Shown here: positions 11,046-24,112 of the stretch, piece by piece
How the letters are laid out: every line of letters starts with the position of its first letter
Position numbering within the stretch: the first letter of the stretch is position 1
NCBI GenBank assembly: GCA_000226015.1
Contig: JH154139.1
Span: 232,418 to 296,417, forward strand
Length of the DNA stretch: 64,000 nucleotides
Direction of reading: 5' to 3'
DNA from: Mnemiopsis leidyi
Lineage: Eukaryota > Ctenophora > Tentaculata > Lobata > Bolinopsidae
The notes under the pieces: generated by a model
What the model was told of the DNA's origin: nothing
Databases searched by the model: none
Seen by the model: only the letters and a program-made list of their open reading frames with translations
Made by a program: the position numbers and the translations under genes

Positions 11046-11235
11046 CATCAGTGCTGCATAAGCAGGCCATAAGTCACTAACAACTAGGACACAGTGTTTT
11101 GTAAGCCGGCTGTAAGTCACTTACTAGGACACAGTGTTTTGTAAGCCGGCTGCAAGTCACTAACAACTAGGACACAGTGTTTTGTAAGCCGGCTGTAAGT
11201 CACTAACAACTAGGACACTGTGTTTTGTCACTAAC
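11046..11235. repeat. ~43-bp tandem repeat, four copies
   Basis: Each unit contains TAAGTCACTAACAACTAGGA, CACAGTGTTTTGT and AAGCCGGCTG. The second unit is three bases shorter. Confidence 0.9.
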
Positions 11236-11254
11236 TTTTGCTGGCAGATCCTAT

Positions 11255-11435
11255 CACGTGACCACGTCCTGTGTATCTTACAAGCCTTACCGCTACAAGC
11301 AACTCCCCGCTAACCGTCTACCAATTAGAAACCTCTATTTCGCTCACGTGACTTTACTCAACCAATCAGTGTGCATCATTCCCGCAGTGCAGTACACTAA
11401 CCAGGCAACTGTATGTATTGCACAGGCGTCACGTG
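11255..11435. promoter_or_regulatory. E-box/CCAAT cluster 2
   Basis: CACGTG at 11255, 11345 and 11430 (TATCACGTGACC, GCTCACGTGAC, GTCACGTGTCC) with CCAAT at 11325 and 11362. Further single sites follow at 11865 and 12617, and ATTGG boxes lie near 12028 and 12059. The cluster is 1.8 kb upstream of the THAP coding exon and could serve its promoter; that link is inference. Confidence 0.4.
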
Positions 11436-13249
11436 TCCTGACTGGTTTTTAGAACTTCCGGCAGTAAAACAAACATCTCCTGCACCCAAGTCAGCTAGTC
11501 AGCTGCGGTCTATTTTTAGCAACAAGTCACTAAGTTTCGTGTCGTGCGCTGTATCCTTTCGTCCTTTGATCATCAAGAGTCAAAATAGTTTTGAAACGCT
11601 TTTTTGTGTTTTTAGTTAGTGGTTAACACACACTTTAGTTACATTATATGATTTTATATGCTGTGTTTTCGTGACATTATGAGACAGCGATGGAAGTGCA
11701 GTATTTGGCCTCGGACTGATTACAAATTGTACTGGTTTCTAGTGACCTAAACCCGCTTCGTTCTCCCTCATGCCAAACCAACCTGCTGTTTTCTCATCAT
11801 CCCAAAATAGGCTTCGTTTCCCTCTCTCGCTCAATTTGTACCTGTAATTGTGGAGATGATTGATCACGTGATGCGATGGGAACGGTGGAACAAGCAGATC
11901 GTAACCCCTCCCACCTGCTCTAAAAGTACTTAATTCAATATACCAATTACTTCAGCTTGTACTGAGCTAACTCGGGTCCTGTATGCTTACTCTCCGCTAC
12001 TGTCACCTGACCTTGTTTCTTCCTCCTGATTGGCTGCTCCAGCCTTTTCCGCGTAGCTGATTGGTCGGTTCCCGGGGAAAGGTGAAAGTCCCGGTGGTGG
12101 TGGGAACCAACCAGGCCAGCTTGTTGGGCAGCTTCATTCCGGCACTCCGGCCAAAGTTCAAACTGCGAGGAAACCTTACCTTCTGTTTGAGAGTGTGCAA
12201 GTCCTAATCCACTTACTTTTCAGCTTCTACCTCATTCGGCCTTTTCGGGGAGGCTTCTCCCGCCCTTTTGTCCTTCTTCCGAGCTGGGAGGTTTTTGCTT
12301 GGCTAATCGAGTGTTGTAGAATAATACGCTTAGGTTGCCTTCATAAAAGTCTCAGTTATGTACCGTATAATCAATTCAAGTATTGTATTCGCATTATTTA
12401 CTTCATTAAGTGACGCAGTTTGTTGTTTTGTGATCGTCATCATCTTGACTTGAACACTTCCGGTTTTATTGCAATATTTAATTCACAGTTTGTATTGTAA
12501 CAAAATTGATCTGAGGCTGGAATGTGGGGGGTGGGGGGTTGTCATTATGAGTATCACAAGTTGAAGTTTTATGCCTTGATCTCGCTAGTAATTAAGCAAA
12601 TGACCTGAAAGCACAACACGTGACTTACAATAAGCAGTTTATTTGATAATTTGAAACATTTCACCCGTGTGTATTACCAGTTCAATTTGTCAATGTATAT
12701 AGTTTTAGCGTAATAGATAGCTCAACATTTGACTTTTACCGCTGAGCCTCTCTTTTAGTGGAAATTCCTTTTGAAGAGGTATCACACGTTAGACTGCGTT
12801 TGAATATTTGATGGCACATTGTAGTGTTAGAGTTTAAACCACTCCCAGAAGTTTCCTTGTTGGCTGACATTTTATATTAAACTTTTTTCCGTCCAACACT
12901 CACAATTCACAAGTGGTTAATCGGCGACAGTTTTTTCTGTTCTACGATTATTGCAATAATTGAATAATTACTCGTATTTTTGCATTTTTATGTTTTTTCT
13001 GATCGTTTAACCGTATTTAATTAATTAATGTATTCCAGTAACTATGATTTCAAAAAGAAAATGAAAGTTCGAAGTCTCTACCTGCAAATAAATTCTAGAT
13101 TAACAACATGAAAACTAACATAACTATTTTCCCCTAGGTGTAGCATGGAACAATAACTCTGTCTCTATCTCTAGCCGAAGTTCCACCACTACAACAACTG
13201 ACACCACTACAACAACCCCCACCACACCACCACTTTACCTCCACTAAAC

Positions 13250-14677
13250 ATGGTTAAGAACTGTTGTGTGCTCGGCTGCACCTCAAACACAAAGCGAAAC
13301 CCGGCCATCTCCTTCTTCCGGTTTCCCACTGACGTGACTCTGGCCAGCATGTGGCTACAGCTCATCGGCAGACCTGATTTCAAACCTTCGCAGTACAGTG
13401 TAATCTGTCAGCTGCATTTCACCCGGGATGACTTCACGTCAGGGAGCCACCACTATCCTATAACAGGGATAGGAGGTCAGAGGAAGCGGCTCAAGACTAA
13501 AGCCATCCCTACGCAGAACCTGAACGGTTGCACCAATCCTGAAGTTTTGGCGGAGATTCAGATGAGAGCCAAGACGACATTCCCACAGCAGAAACTGACA
13601 AAGTCGATGATGTCGAACGCAAACACGATGGTAAACGCCAACACGTTGCAGAACAACAGTAACAACGAGGCTGCTCAACTTCAACAGCTCCTGACGTCAC
13701 TTATGCCGGCTCTTTTTGGGAACGACAACTCCAGCAACCAGAACACCAACAACAACCCCACTAAGATGGACACTGGAACCAACAACGTTACCTCTTCCGC
13801 CAACTCCTTGACATCCGGTCTGTCCACCCCTCAGGGCAGTTTCACCAGCAGTCCCCAGGGTGGTTACACTAACGGTATCTCCACCCCACCCTTCTCCTCG
13901 GCAGCTAGTCCCCCCTCCGTCGCACCGACACAGGGTCCCATCATCAGCCTACCCTCCAGTCTCCAGAACATCTCCCTAGCTGAGAGCACTGTGCAGTGTA
14001 GCGGGACGCTCTTCTCCAGTTCGGCTCTCACTGCGGAACCCATCATGTCTACACCGATACTGAAGAAGGAACCGGTAACCTCCACTGATCACGCTATCTT
14101 CAAGATCAGTAACGGAAGTTCCTTACCCTCTCACCTACACAGTACCTCCGTGTTGTCCAGCAACCACCTGCATAGCAACCATCTGCCAAGCAACCAGCCC
14201 AGCAACCAGTCCAGCAACGGAACGGCAGTTATCCGTACTAACGGCCCCACCCCTTCTACCGAGGATTTGTACACTGAACTACAAAACTCACTCCTAGCTC
14301 TGAAACAAAACTTTTCCAGTGACTCCACCCACATCGTAAAGAACCAGAGTCCCAGTTTGGTGCAGGTCCAGCAGCCCATCGCCCACGAGATCCCCATGGA
14401 AACGGGTAACAACGCGTACATCATAGACGTAGACACTTATCAGAAGCTGATGGAAACCGTATCCCAAAAGTCGGAAAAGTCCATACAGACAGAGCAGGAT
14501 ATAACCATTTGTTCGCTCCAAAGTGAGATTAAGCAGCTGAAGGATCAGCTGTGTCAGTACGAACTTGCTTTTAACAGTCTCATTAACTGGACTGAAGGGT
14601 CGTTAAAAACCGATCCCGTGCCCCAGGCCCCCGCACCCAGCGAATCTAAATTAATCGAGGGAACTTTGATCGAGTAA
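13250..14677 (+). CDS. THAP-domain zinc-finger protein
   Basis: A single coding exon of 475 codons. A probable 3' splice site at 13136-13137 (TTTTCCCCTAG) implies a 5' non-coding exon further left. Residues 1-90 form a THAP domain: C5 and C10, W35, C53 and H56 (VICQLHF) give the C2CH zinc ligands, FRFP lies at 23-26 and the AVPT-like end is AIPT at 85-88. THAP proteins bind DNA through this domain; several act as transcription regulators or are tamed P-element transposases. The middle (about 90-400) is low-complexity, rich in Asn, Ser, Thr and Pro, and codon use is GC-rich. A coiled coil at about 415-447 (ICSLQSEIKQLKDQLCQYEL) could dimerise, as in other THAP factors. There is no transposase domain and no (D/E)HxY HCF-1 motif. 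The start has no in-frame rival because the THAP fold begins at Met1. Confidence 0.93.
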   Translation: MVKNCCVLGCTSNTKRNPAISFFRFPTDVTLASMWLQLIGRPDFKPSQYSVICQLHFTRDDFTSGSHHYPITGIGGQRKRLKTKAIPTQNLNGCTNPEVLAEIQMRAKTTFPQQKLTKSMMSNANTMVNANTLQNNSNNEAAQLQQLLTSLMPALFGNDNSSNQNTNNNPTKMDTGTNNVTSSANSLTSGLSTPQGSFTSSPQGGYTNGISTPPFSSAASPPSVAPTQGPIISLPSSLQNISLAESTVQCSGTLFSSSALTAEPIMSTPILKKEPVTSTDHAIFKISNGSSLPSHLHSTSVLSSNHLHSNHLPSNQPSNQSSNGTAVIRTNGPTPSTEDLYTELQNSLLALKQNFSSDSTHIVKNQSPSLVQVQQPIAHEIPMETGNNAYIIDVDTYQKLMETVSQKSEKSIQTEQDITICSLQSEIKQLKDQLCQYELAFNSLINWTEGSLKTDPVPQAPAPSESKLIEGTLIE

Positions 14678-15950
14678 TATTGGTTTGTGTTTAAATATGT
14701 AACACATCGTCGGTGTTAGAAAACACGCATCGTTGGTGTTGTACTAGTTTGTTTGTTTTTCAGGACCTTTTTACTTGCATATATATTGAATTGTTTTGTA
14801 ACTTAATGAGTTTCGTGAATTGTCTCGCCTTATAAAATTTATTTTGCTATCTATGATGCATGCGCATGCTGAAAGAGAACTCTGAGTTGCTAAGCAGCCG
14901 ATTACTTTCTGATAATATAAAAGTTACAATTCCACGACAGATATATATTTTGCTAAATTGAACTTCTTTTGTCTCCCTATTGAGTGTTAAGAGAAATTTT
15001 TTTGTAAGTTTGTTGCTACCTTATTAGCTCTACTGAATATTATTTTAGTGATATGTTCAGTGTAAAACTAGATGCTTTTTTGTATGGCATTGTCAAGATC
15101 TGACAATGAACGATAAGTAAAGATCGGGTATTTCGTAAGACGAATACCCTACACATTTTGGTAGGTTTAGTGGTTCAAATATATGAATCATCGCTTTGAA
15201 GAGCGAAAGTTTAACTTATATTATAAATTCTTGGTGAAAATGTTGAGGTTCAGATTTAAACAGATTCTAAGTTTCATCATGTTACAGATTTTCTTGGTGT
15301 TTTGATACATATATTTCTAGCTAAGATATTGTTGGTGTATTTATAAACCAGGGTGTTGCGATAGAAGCTGAAGTAAAGGATGTACTTGTATCCTAGGAAA
15401 TATTTTCAGCAATCTAAATCCCGGCTTTAGAGCTCCCTCGTGTTCATAACACTCCCTCCTATCATCAAGCATGGTGTACCGGCATTATATTATTTTCAGT
15501 GGTGACATCAGAGGAGAAGATTATAAAAGATCAGGCTGCACTTTAGCGGGTTAAGTCCGCTGTAAGTAGCGAACAATGGGAGTGGTATCGGCCGCTCTCT
15601 CTCCTCTCTCTCGGCCGGTCCGAGTACAATGCCTCAGTCCGACCGATCGTGTGTTATTGTCCTTAGTGACAAAGCCATCTCGCCACAATAGTACCTCCTA
15701 TCGGCTACCCACTACCCGCACAATACATCGGGGTCGTCCTCCTCCTCTCCCATTGGTGAAAATCGTGGGAGCGGCTCTCTGATTGGTCAAGAGCTGGGGA
15801 ACTGGTGTCCAGGCTCTCTTGACTGACTGGCCTGGAAACGGGGGGAAACTCGGCCTGAAAATGCACAACCGGACTCGAGCCTTAGAGGTATTTTGGAGTA
15901 GTGTGTCAGGAGGAGTGCCATGATTGGTCGAGCAGGTAGGACGCTGCCCT

Positions 15951-16060
15951 CTGATTGGCTCCCTGGCCGGGCCACGTGACCGGGTTTCCTGGACTTTAAT
16001 TGCAGTAGTGAGTTAATAAGGCCTGAAAGAGTGAGGACTTTTGTCCTCGCAGCCCACGTG
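15951..16060. promoter_or_regulatory. E-box/CCAAT cluster 3
   Basis: CACGTG at 15973 and 16055, with inverted CCAAT boxes (ATTGG) at about 15752, 15781, 15922 and 15952. It lies in a local GC-rich island 1.3 kb past the THAP stop codon. Confidence 0.4.
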
Positions 16061-18795
16061 CAGAGGCATATTATTATTCCAGTGCGTCGAACTTAGATAC
16101 TTATTATATATCAATAATACCTTTTCAGTTTTACCAGGTCTGATCACTGTGAGTGTGTAAGGGAGGGCTCCGGACATTAAATCTTACTTCATTGAGAAGC
16201 TATCTGACTGGTATCTGCCACGGTGGATTATAATGTCGATCTTGTCAGTCGTCTGACCACTTCAAATATAAACCCACGTTTACTTGCTGTAATGTTAAGC
16301 AAATAAAATCCTAGAGTCGGGCTAAGTCCCCGGGGCACAATCAGTCGAGGCACAATCAGTCTCTGTACATTCGGTCGGACAATCGAGGCAGGATTAGTCG
16401 AGGCATATTAAATCTGCGCTGAATTGGTTAGGGCACAATCAGTAAAGTTATCATTTAAGTTCATTTCACGCGGTATCGGTGTTTAGATTGCTGAGTGGGC
16501 GGTGTTTATGTTCAGTAGGCAGTTAGGGGTCTGGAAGCTGGGGGAGTTGAAGTAATTTCCTTATTGGGCGTTTGTTATGGTAGTAAAATATTGAAATTAA
16601 TTTTGTAAATTAAAATAGTTAAATCTAGGCTTAGATCATTATATTAATTACAATTATTCACGTCAGTTTATTTGGGTGATTTAGATTTTAAACTTCCGAT
16701 CATTGATAAAACATAAAATGTCAATTATCTTAATTGTGGCTGAGGCCCGAGTATTTGATATTAATGTTAAGATGGCCCTAATCATTAACCAATCTTAGTT
16801 TAATAGGAAAACTTAATATTTGATTGTTTCCAAGCGTATTACGTTTTCTATCAAGAAAACTAGGTATTATACAGAGATGCAGCATGCAAATAATAGGAAG
16901 CTTTGAGTTTATCGCAATTAATTAAATTATGAGATTATGTCTAACTTCGAATCACTTGAGAAATCTTTGTATATTTAGGTTGTTGTTGTTGTGAGATGTT
17001 AACATGGTTATGATGATGTTTTTGCTTTGTATAATGTTAATGTTGCTAACAAAATACTGTTATCAGTCGATGTTTCACGATATTAGAAATCGAACTTTAA
17101 ATTATGTTAGTGCAGCTGTAGCGAGAATGTTTCATGACTACATGAACGAATTAATAAAGTTTTGGGACATTTGCTCAAGGGAATCTATTAAGTCTTAAAG
17201 CTAATTATAAGAAATTTCCTTGTATTTTATCAACTGATAACTCGAAGCATTAACTTGTGTGTGACTTTTAACTTAGTATTAGCTCATGTTTTGAATTCAG
17301 CTTGATACAGTGCAAAAGAATGTTAACGTTCATAACAGTTTGATATTTTGATATTCTAAATCTTTTGCTTTTGTATAGATGTTGTAATTTGGATAATAAC
17401 ATTTGAAAATGGAGACTTTACCTGTTTTCCGATAAAAATGAATAAACTCCACCTGTTTTCTAGTGATAATAAACAATTCCAATGATTGAATGTTCATTGA
17501 AATTTAAAAAATTACTCAATTTGTTCAAAATTTTCTGTTCAAGTTTGGAAATTAAAATTAAATTCAGAATTCAAAATGTACCCACATATACTCACGAGAT
17601 GAGGAGTAGCCCAACCAATCCCGCCCTGTGTTCTCTCCTCTTATCCCGAACTATAGAACATCCCTCACAAGACTTTCAGAAAAGAATGTGCACTTTACAC
17701 GAAATTCCTCAACTTACGCGTTACGAGCTCCCTAAAAATCATGGAATTTGGTGACGCAGGGGTTCCTCCCCTGCCTCCACCAGCCGAGCTGGCCCCAATA
17801 TTGCTACTGAGTCGGAACAGGTTAGAAGTAGATCGGAAGTTGGTTTACTTGAAACTAGCTGTTCTTTCTAGTTTAGAACTAACTACTAAGTCAATTTGGC
17901 AGTGTTTATCTACAAGAGTACAAGGGAGTCAGAGGACGGTGTTTAATCACTACTTAAGGGAGGGAGAGAGAGATAAGATAATACAATCCTTACCTCTTTA
18001 AGATCCAAAACCTACTCACCTCAAAGTTTCCATCAAGAATCCCCGGGCTCTTAGCTATCTCGTGTCGAGGTTTTATTTAGTTATTTAGTTATTTAGGGTG
18101 GCTGATTTCAAGAAAACTGCGTTGTAACATCTACCTTAATCTACCTTAATCTACATTGATGTAAAATCAAGAGCAAAATGCGATTCAAAAAATTGTACCC
18201 GTTCTCAAGAATAACGGTACCTCTCCAATTTGAGGCTATGTACCAGAGACTTTAAGGTATCGTCCGTGACCTAACAATGACACCGCATATATGATAGGGA
18301 AGGTATTCACGATTTAGCGCTCTCTTCACATTATATATAAAGTATGTACACTTTCAAATAGCTCCACGTGTACAGATTCCGGTAAAGATAACACCGAATT
18401 TATACATTATTTCTACCAGGTTACCCTATAAAAACGGACCGGTATCCCGTCTGTGGTTGTTGTGGTTGGTTGGCAGGTGGTGGAGAACCCCTCAACCTCC
18501 TTACAATTCCACAGTCGTAGAGGAGGGCCGGACTGTCCGCTAATTGGGCTCCAATTAACTCCTCCACCTGCCCCGAGCCTTGAAGGGGAAGGTCCCGGAT
18601 GTTCCGAATTACCGCGGCTTTCTACCACTCCTTTTTCTCATTCAGCTGCTTCGTTCCTCCAATCCTCCATGATCACTTACTTGCTGGCGGTAACTGGACA
18701 AGGTCGAATCACAGGGTTGACCCCACATTTCCTATAAGCTCGTGGAGGTGTGCAACCCACCAGTAATTATAACAGAGTTAGTGACGGGCACTTAC

Positions 18796-18930
18796 CTTTG
18801 CCAATCGGAACAGTTCTTGTCCTCACGTGAGCCGTCACGTGACGATATTTTAGTTGCCAAGAAACCAATCAAGACGACACGTGACCTTCACTTCGGTTGC
18901 TAAGTAACACGTGTGAAGGGATATCACGTG
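18796..18930. promoter_or_regulatory. E-box/CCAAT cluster 4, densest
   Basis: Five CACGTG sites within about 110 bp (18824, 18836, 18878, 18908, 18925) plus CCAAT at 18801 and 18865. Another E-box lies at 18365. Two sites are full palindromes of the CTCACGTGAG and GTCACGTGAC form; the latter equals the CLEAR element bound by MITF/TFE factors in vertebrates. Binding here is inferred. Confidence 0.5.
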
Positions 18931-20033
18931 GTGTTATAATAGTGACTGGAAGGTAGTGCTCTAAGACTTTTATTTTATTATCTTTTCCTTGAATCAAGGC
19001 GTGCAAAGTTAGAGAAAGCTTTGCAGTATTAAGGTGTAATATGTAAAGCAAATGTGCGTACCAAAGTTTCCAATGGGCGTGGGACGCAGGTTTAGAAAAG
19101 TGAAAATTATCTAGCCACAAGTATATAGTCGTTATTTCACCTAGAAGTAAGATAAAGAACCAACTAACCATCATTTAATAGTCGACTTATGTGGATCGTG
19201 ATTAGAATGTTTAAATGTTTTGCATAATATGACGTTAGAAAATGTGAACGTTTGAAGCCTCATTATGTTCCGATTGAAATCATGCAGTGCATTGTTAATT
19301 AAGTAATTACTATAAATCGCTTATCAATTATCTCCTCTTCATTAATCATGTACTGTAGAGTACAATTATTATTTTCTGACCAGTTATGAAATGCTAACTG
19401 GTTGGAGAAACCACATGGCCACATGCTTTGTCCATGAAAATTCAGAAATCCTGCCTGACTGGACTGCCATGACTGGCAGTTATATCACACCCGCATTTTA
19501 TGACATGTATAAATGCTGTATAGTATAATGTATGTGGGTATATTTATTGTATTTATTCTATGCATAACATGTATGTTTATTACATGTATATTAATGGTAT
19601 GTATGTTTATTGCTTGTATTGCTATTGTATGTGTGTTTATTATATGGATGCCATGAAAATTTTACTTTAGATCTTTACGCAAGTTCTATCAAATGATAAT
19701 AAAAGTGCTAACCACCGTTTTCAATAATCGTCACCTCGTAAAAAGTGTACAAATTAACTAGAAAGCTAGAATATTTCTTGCCGCACCGCAAAATTTTTAT
19801 CAGATATAAGAATAGATATATATATATTTTTATCAGATAAAAGAATAGATTAGCTATAATAGTGATAACACGACCTCGGAATCTCAGATTATGCCTGCAA
19901 TTATTGCTGTCTTTATGCTCACAAATTTCATGAATCTACTGAGTACTTTAAACTCTAAAGTTAGCTTACTTAAATTCCAAGTTTTTCCACTTTACGATCC
20001 CACTTTTTGCACACACGCAAGAATTTAACACCC

Positions 20034-20080
20034 CACGTGACCTGAGCCCTGAAATCCTATTGGCCGGCCAACACCACGTG
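20034..20080. promoter_or_regulatory. E-box pair with ATTGG between
   Basis: Two near-identical sites, CCACGTGACCTGA at 20033 and 20074, flank an ATTGG box at about 20059. The matching 3' flank (ACCTGA) suggests a duplicated module. Confidence 0.4.
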
Positions 20081-22394
20081 ACCTGAAAACCTGGCAGACA
20101 TTGGGCCGGTGTGGTTTTACTGCACGTAGTGAGCTTGTCTCGCGTGTAAATGTGTAAACCGGGAGGAGATTAGAGGACTTTGTCGAGAAGAGGGAGAGAG
20201 AGGGAGGTTAGCTTACTTAGGTAGCTGCGCGGAATGTTGTCTTGAACATGACCAGGATTTTAACACGGGTGTCCTTAGGGATTTTAGGGGAGTTCTTTTT
20301 TAAATTCAACATCAATTTACGGAACAGAAACCAGTCATGAAGTCTGCCATTTAAGTTTATTATTGGCTTGCTGTTGGCTTGTAAGTCCATCCTGTTCATA
20401 TCAACACTCAACACTGACGTAGATATATATCCTCTCTCCTACAAATATCTATCTATCTACCCTCTTTCCTACATCTCCCTACTTTCTATTTACCTCCAAC
20501 TACTTCGAGTCACACGGACGAACCCTACTTTATTCCTAGCTACTAACAGTGGGTATTTGTCCCAGCTTACAATAAGTATCTGTGTTTCTTGTTGGTTAGG
20601 CGTGGGTGGAAGTAGGGGTGAAACTCCGACACAATGTCAAGGCAGGTTGTTAAGTAGATGTAAGCAATTCTCACGAATTGTAACCGCCGGTTTGAAGTCT
20701 TACTGGAAGTGGTGAACTTTAAGAAATTTTATCTGGTTTAAAAGCAGAAGTAATTGGTTGTTACCTATTAATGAGTAATCTACGAGGAATTTGGTTAAAA
20801 ACTTGGTGGTTATAACATAGTTATAGGATCTGGGTGTGGTGGTTATAATGAATGTCCTTGAGAACTGTGAAAGTTAAAAGTTAACAGAGATAAGTAGAAT
20901 GTGAGGAAGACTTAGAGTAAGTTTACACACTAAGTGTACTAGTATTTTCGTGGTTTGTAAATAACAGTGTTATATCGAAAGTAGAAGTTGTCGCAATACT
21001 GAAATTCGGAATGTTTCGATTCGAGTGGCGATCTGACGCAATTGTTTGGACTTTTTATTGAGAATAAATGAGAATTTGATTACTCAAATTGGATCAGTGT
21101 TAAGCGAAGTAAGTAAGTAAGTAACTCTGTACGATAATGATTTTATAATTTGAGGGCATATCTAAAGCACATTTTTCAGGTAAGTCTACTTCTGTTTAGT
21201 TGCTGTAGAATTACTCTTTATGATAAATAGTATGTCGACTGGTTACCCTATGTAACCATATCATACATTAATCTCTTTAATCTTACTAAATCTAAACAGT
21301 CCATATTTAATGCGACTTTGAAGGCCAGCCTTCAATTTAATTATCTAACTTGGGTACTGTGCCTTGTCTTCACTCCTGGTTCCCACTCGAAAAATATTTT
21401 AGTTCATACTCCAAACGGTTATCAATCATGATATATCCTATAATAACTATGGTATATCCTATAATAACAAATATATTTGTATATTCCCGTGCTTACTTGG
21501 AACATTACTAGCAGTAGTATTTGCAGCAGTCGTCAACTATCATGTCACCGAACACTTCACCTCAATGCTATTCCTAATTGCTTATACTCGTATTACACTT
21601 ACGATGTTCCTAATCTGAAACAACATTTAGGTTTAGGTTGAGTACCTTGAACTGCATTAACTTTGTCTTACAAAGATGTAACTACAGTGTTAACAGTCTG
21701 AAAGTTAGGTTTGTCCTGATCTTAACTAAATTCTTGGATTCAACCACAAAGTTGGAATTACAAGTTTTCAACCATTTTTACTAAGTGTAAAAAGTGTTTG
21801 TACCATAATTAAAGGCGATTAATCTGGACTTTATACCCGTATACACTATACAATGTACATTTGTAGTTTCGCAGTAAGACAGTACCCTAACTGAGATATG
21901 GGGTTTCTCTAACGAGATGTCATGATTTAAGAGTCCTCTACCACGCTGCTTACATCCATACACTGAACTCTAGACAATTAAAATTCCTCAGTTTGCACAC
22001 ATCCAGGCCTCTATATAAGTATATAGCAACCTAAATGTAATCAATGAAACTCAAGGTTTTTAGAAGGGCCCTGTCTTTGATGTAGACAAGAAGTTTTTCG
22101 AAATCAAATTTGTTGTTTTCTAAGCGGTTGTCGATACGTAGTACGTACCTACTTTTGTACTGCAATATCCGGAAGATATGTGCTTTGAGGGTACCGATGA
22201 GTTTTGATGAAATGTTGTAAAACCGTTCAAAGTGCCAAATAATTACTGAACGTGCTCAAATCCTCCCAATCCTGTTGTGGAAGTCTGGACCAATGGATAT
22301 CCAGGGATTTCAGTAATCGCCCAATTAGATTATCGTATTCATCTCCCTTGACAAGCCAATAATTAGAATGATTAGAGGATGGATTTGTTGGGTT

Positions 22395-22595
22395 TTAGAC
22401 TCACATGACGTGCTTGTAAGTCCACGTGCAAGTGGCCAATCTAACTGGGTATCCACGTGGCCGGTACGTTAATCACACGTGCAACCCACGTGACCCTCCA
22501 AGAGGGAAATAGTCAAGTTGCCCGGATCTATTTACCAGTCGGATTGTGTTAATGGTTTTACTAAGAGTACTAATTAGTTACCACAGTGCCACGTG
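22395..22595. promoter_or_regulatory. E-box/CCAAT cluster 5
   Basis: CACGTG at 22423, 22454, 22476, 22487 and 22590, with CCAAT at 22436 and a near match GACGTG at 22407. Lone sites follow at 23332 (GTCACGTGACC) and 23817. The cluster is about 1.5-1.7 kb upstream of the FSIP2-like start codon. Confidence 0.45.
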
Positions 22596-24112
22596 TAGGA
22601 TCAAACCAATATTTAGTCACAATTGTTCCCATAGCCGGCCTAGGATTGGGCTGCTTGATAGAGGAGTCGCCTTTAATTCGTTACGAGAACTAATTGCTTT
22701 CTCGGCCGCCGTCAATCAAGATGTTAGATTAAACAGAGCACACAAACATACACTTAAGGAAATACGGTAGTGGTCATGAATGTTAACTATCAAGCGTCCG
22801 TCGCTGGCTGGGATCAAAATTAGAATCGTGGCAACTTTAATAGGCCTGGCTTAATAATTCACTCAACTCGTTCCCAGCAAGAAAAAGTTTTGATGCCGAC
22901 AAGCTCCGGCGCTATTTAATGCTGTCTTAATCAGCAAGTTAATAGAATGGAATGATAGATCGTTACAGGAATTCAAGTATGATATTGCCTGTCCGGCTCC
23001 TTCGTATTGGTTAGTACAATGAGAAAAATAATAGAATGGAGAGTAAAACATTTTCAAAATTTCACCGACACTCACATTTTCACATTTGTAAAAAAAGATC
23101 GTAGATTATCGTAGATTGTTGTTATCGTAACCGTCCGGTAAAGTGTGCACGGATAAGCGATAAGGCTCTCTCGCTTAACAGTCACGGTTTTATCAGCTTA
23201 TCGACGAACATTGCAATGGTTAAATCATGTAGAAATTAAATATTTCTGTTTTACATCATTATCCTGATTACATAATGTCTCAATATCAGGACTCAAGTTT
23301 TATTGCACAGTTTGTTTGAGTTTTGCTCTGTCACGTGACCTCTTGCCATGAGAGATAAGAATAAATGTATTGTACATCTTGATGTAAAAGATATATTTTC
23401 GTAGTAAAATAGCTGGACTACTGCGTCCGCTCATGTTTTAAGATTATGTGGACACAAAAGTATTTTTTATTTACAAATTACGTTATTTGTACAAGCTTTC
23501 GAAATTCTTTGAAATTGTGCCCTAAAATGTATGCACCGATTTATGTTCAGAAGTGATGAGTTTATTAATACAGCAAGTCTGATAAGTGCCTTGACTAGTA
23601 ATTATGCGTATCGCCTTTAATGACTTAATGTCCTCTACCCGTCAAGCCAGTTATCAGGATTCTCAATCAAACCATTGTAGTCGTAATCTCGTCGGTACGA
23701 TTTGAATTGGAAGTGGGTGGTCCAGATACCATTTTAAGATAATTCGTACTTCACGTAATACGCGACAAGTTGAGTATTAGATTTTGTGCGCAATTCTAGA
23801 AATCTTGAGACGCGCGCACGTGGTTTGCCAGTCGATCGTTCGTTCGATTCGATGTGTTTGTCGGATCAAGGCCAAGTAAAACTTATCTTTTATCGCATTG
23901 TAAATCTCTAATCAACAAGCAAAGGAATGTTTTGATACATTTTCCCCTCCTTTAGACGTATAATAGAGGTTTAAAAACAAGAGCTGAATTAGATAGATTT
24001 AAACTATACCCACATGGCCGGCTTTATAAAGGAGCAGCGTAACCAATCTTTAACTTTATTTGTCTCAAATATTCATTTGGTTTACTTGTTTATGTTTACA
24101 CTTTAATCATTT

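Larger units (their letters stand above)
14678..24112. other. Gene-poor stretch with regulatory-looking islands
   Basis: No protein exon can be supported across 9.4 kb. Segments near 15.55-16.06, 18.4-18.95, 20.0-20.2 and 22.38-22.7 kb are GC-richer than the rest and hold most of the CACGTG and CCAAT motifs. The rest is A/T-rich, with a run of TGTATGTTTATT-like repeats near 19.5-19.65 kb. Open frames of 60-115 codons (for example 15576-15782, 17741-18001, 20368-20715) show no family signal. Alternative promoters, enhancers or unannotated non-coding transcripts are possible. Confidence 0.45.

Noticed and set aside
10522-11120. Open frames of 130-190 codons (Val-Val-Ser-Gly and Thr-Thr-Pro-Asp repeats)
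   Set aside because: A by-product of the 12-bp minisatellite; no unique coding sequence, start context or splice signal supports a gene.
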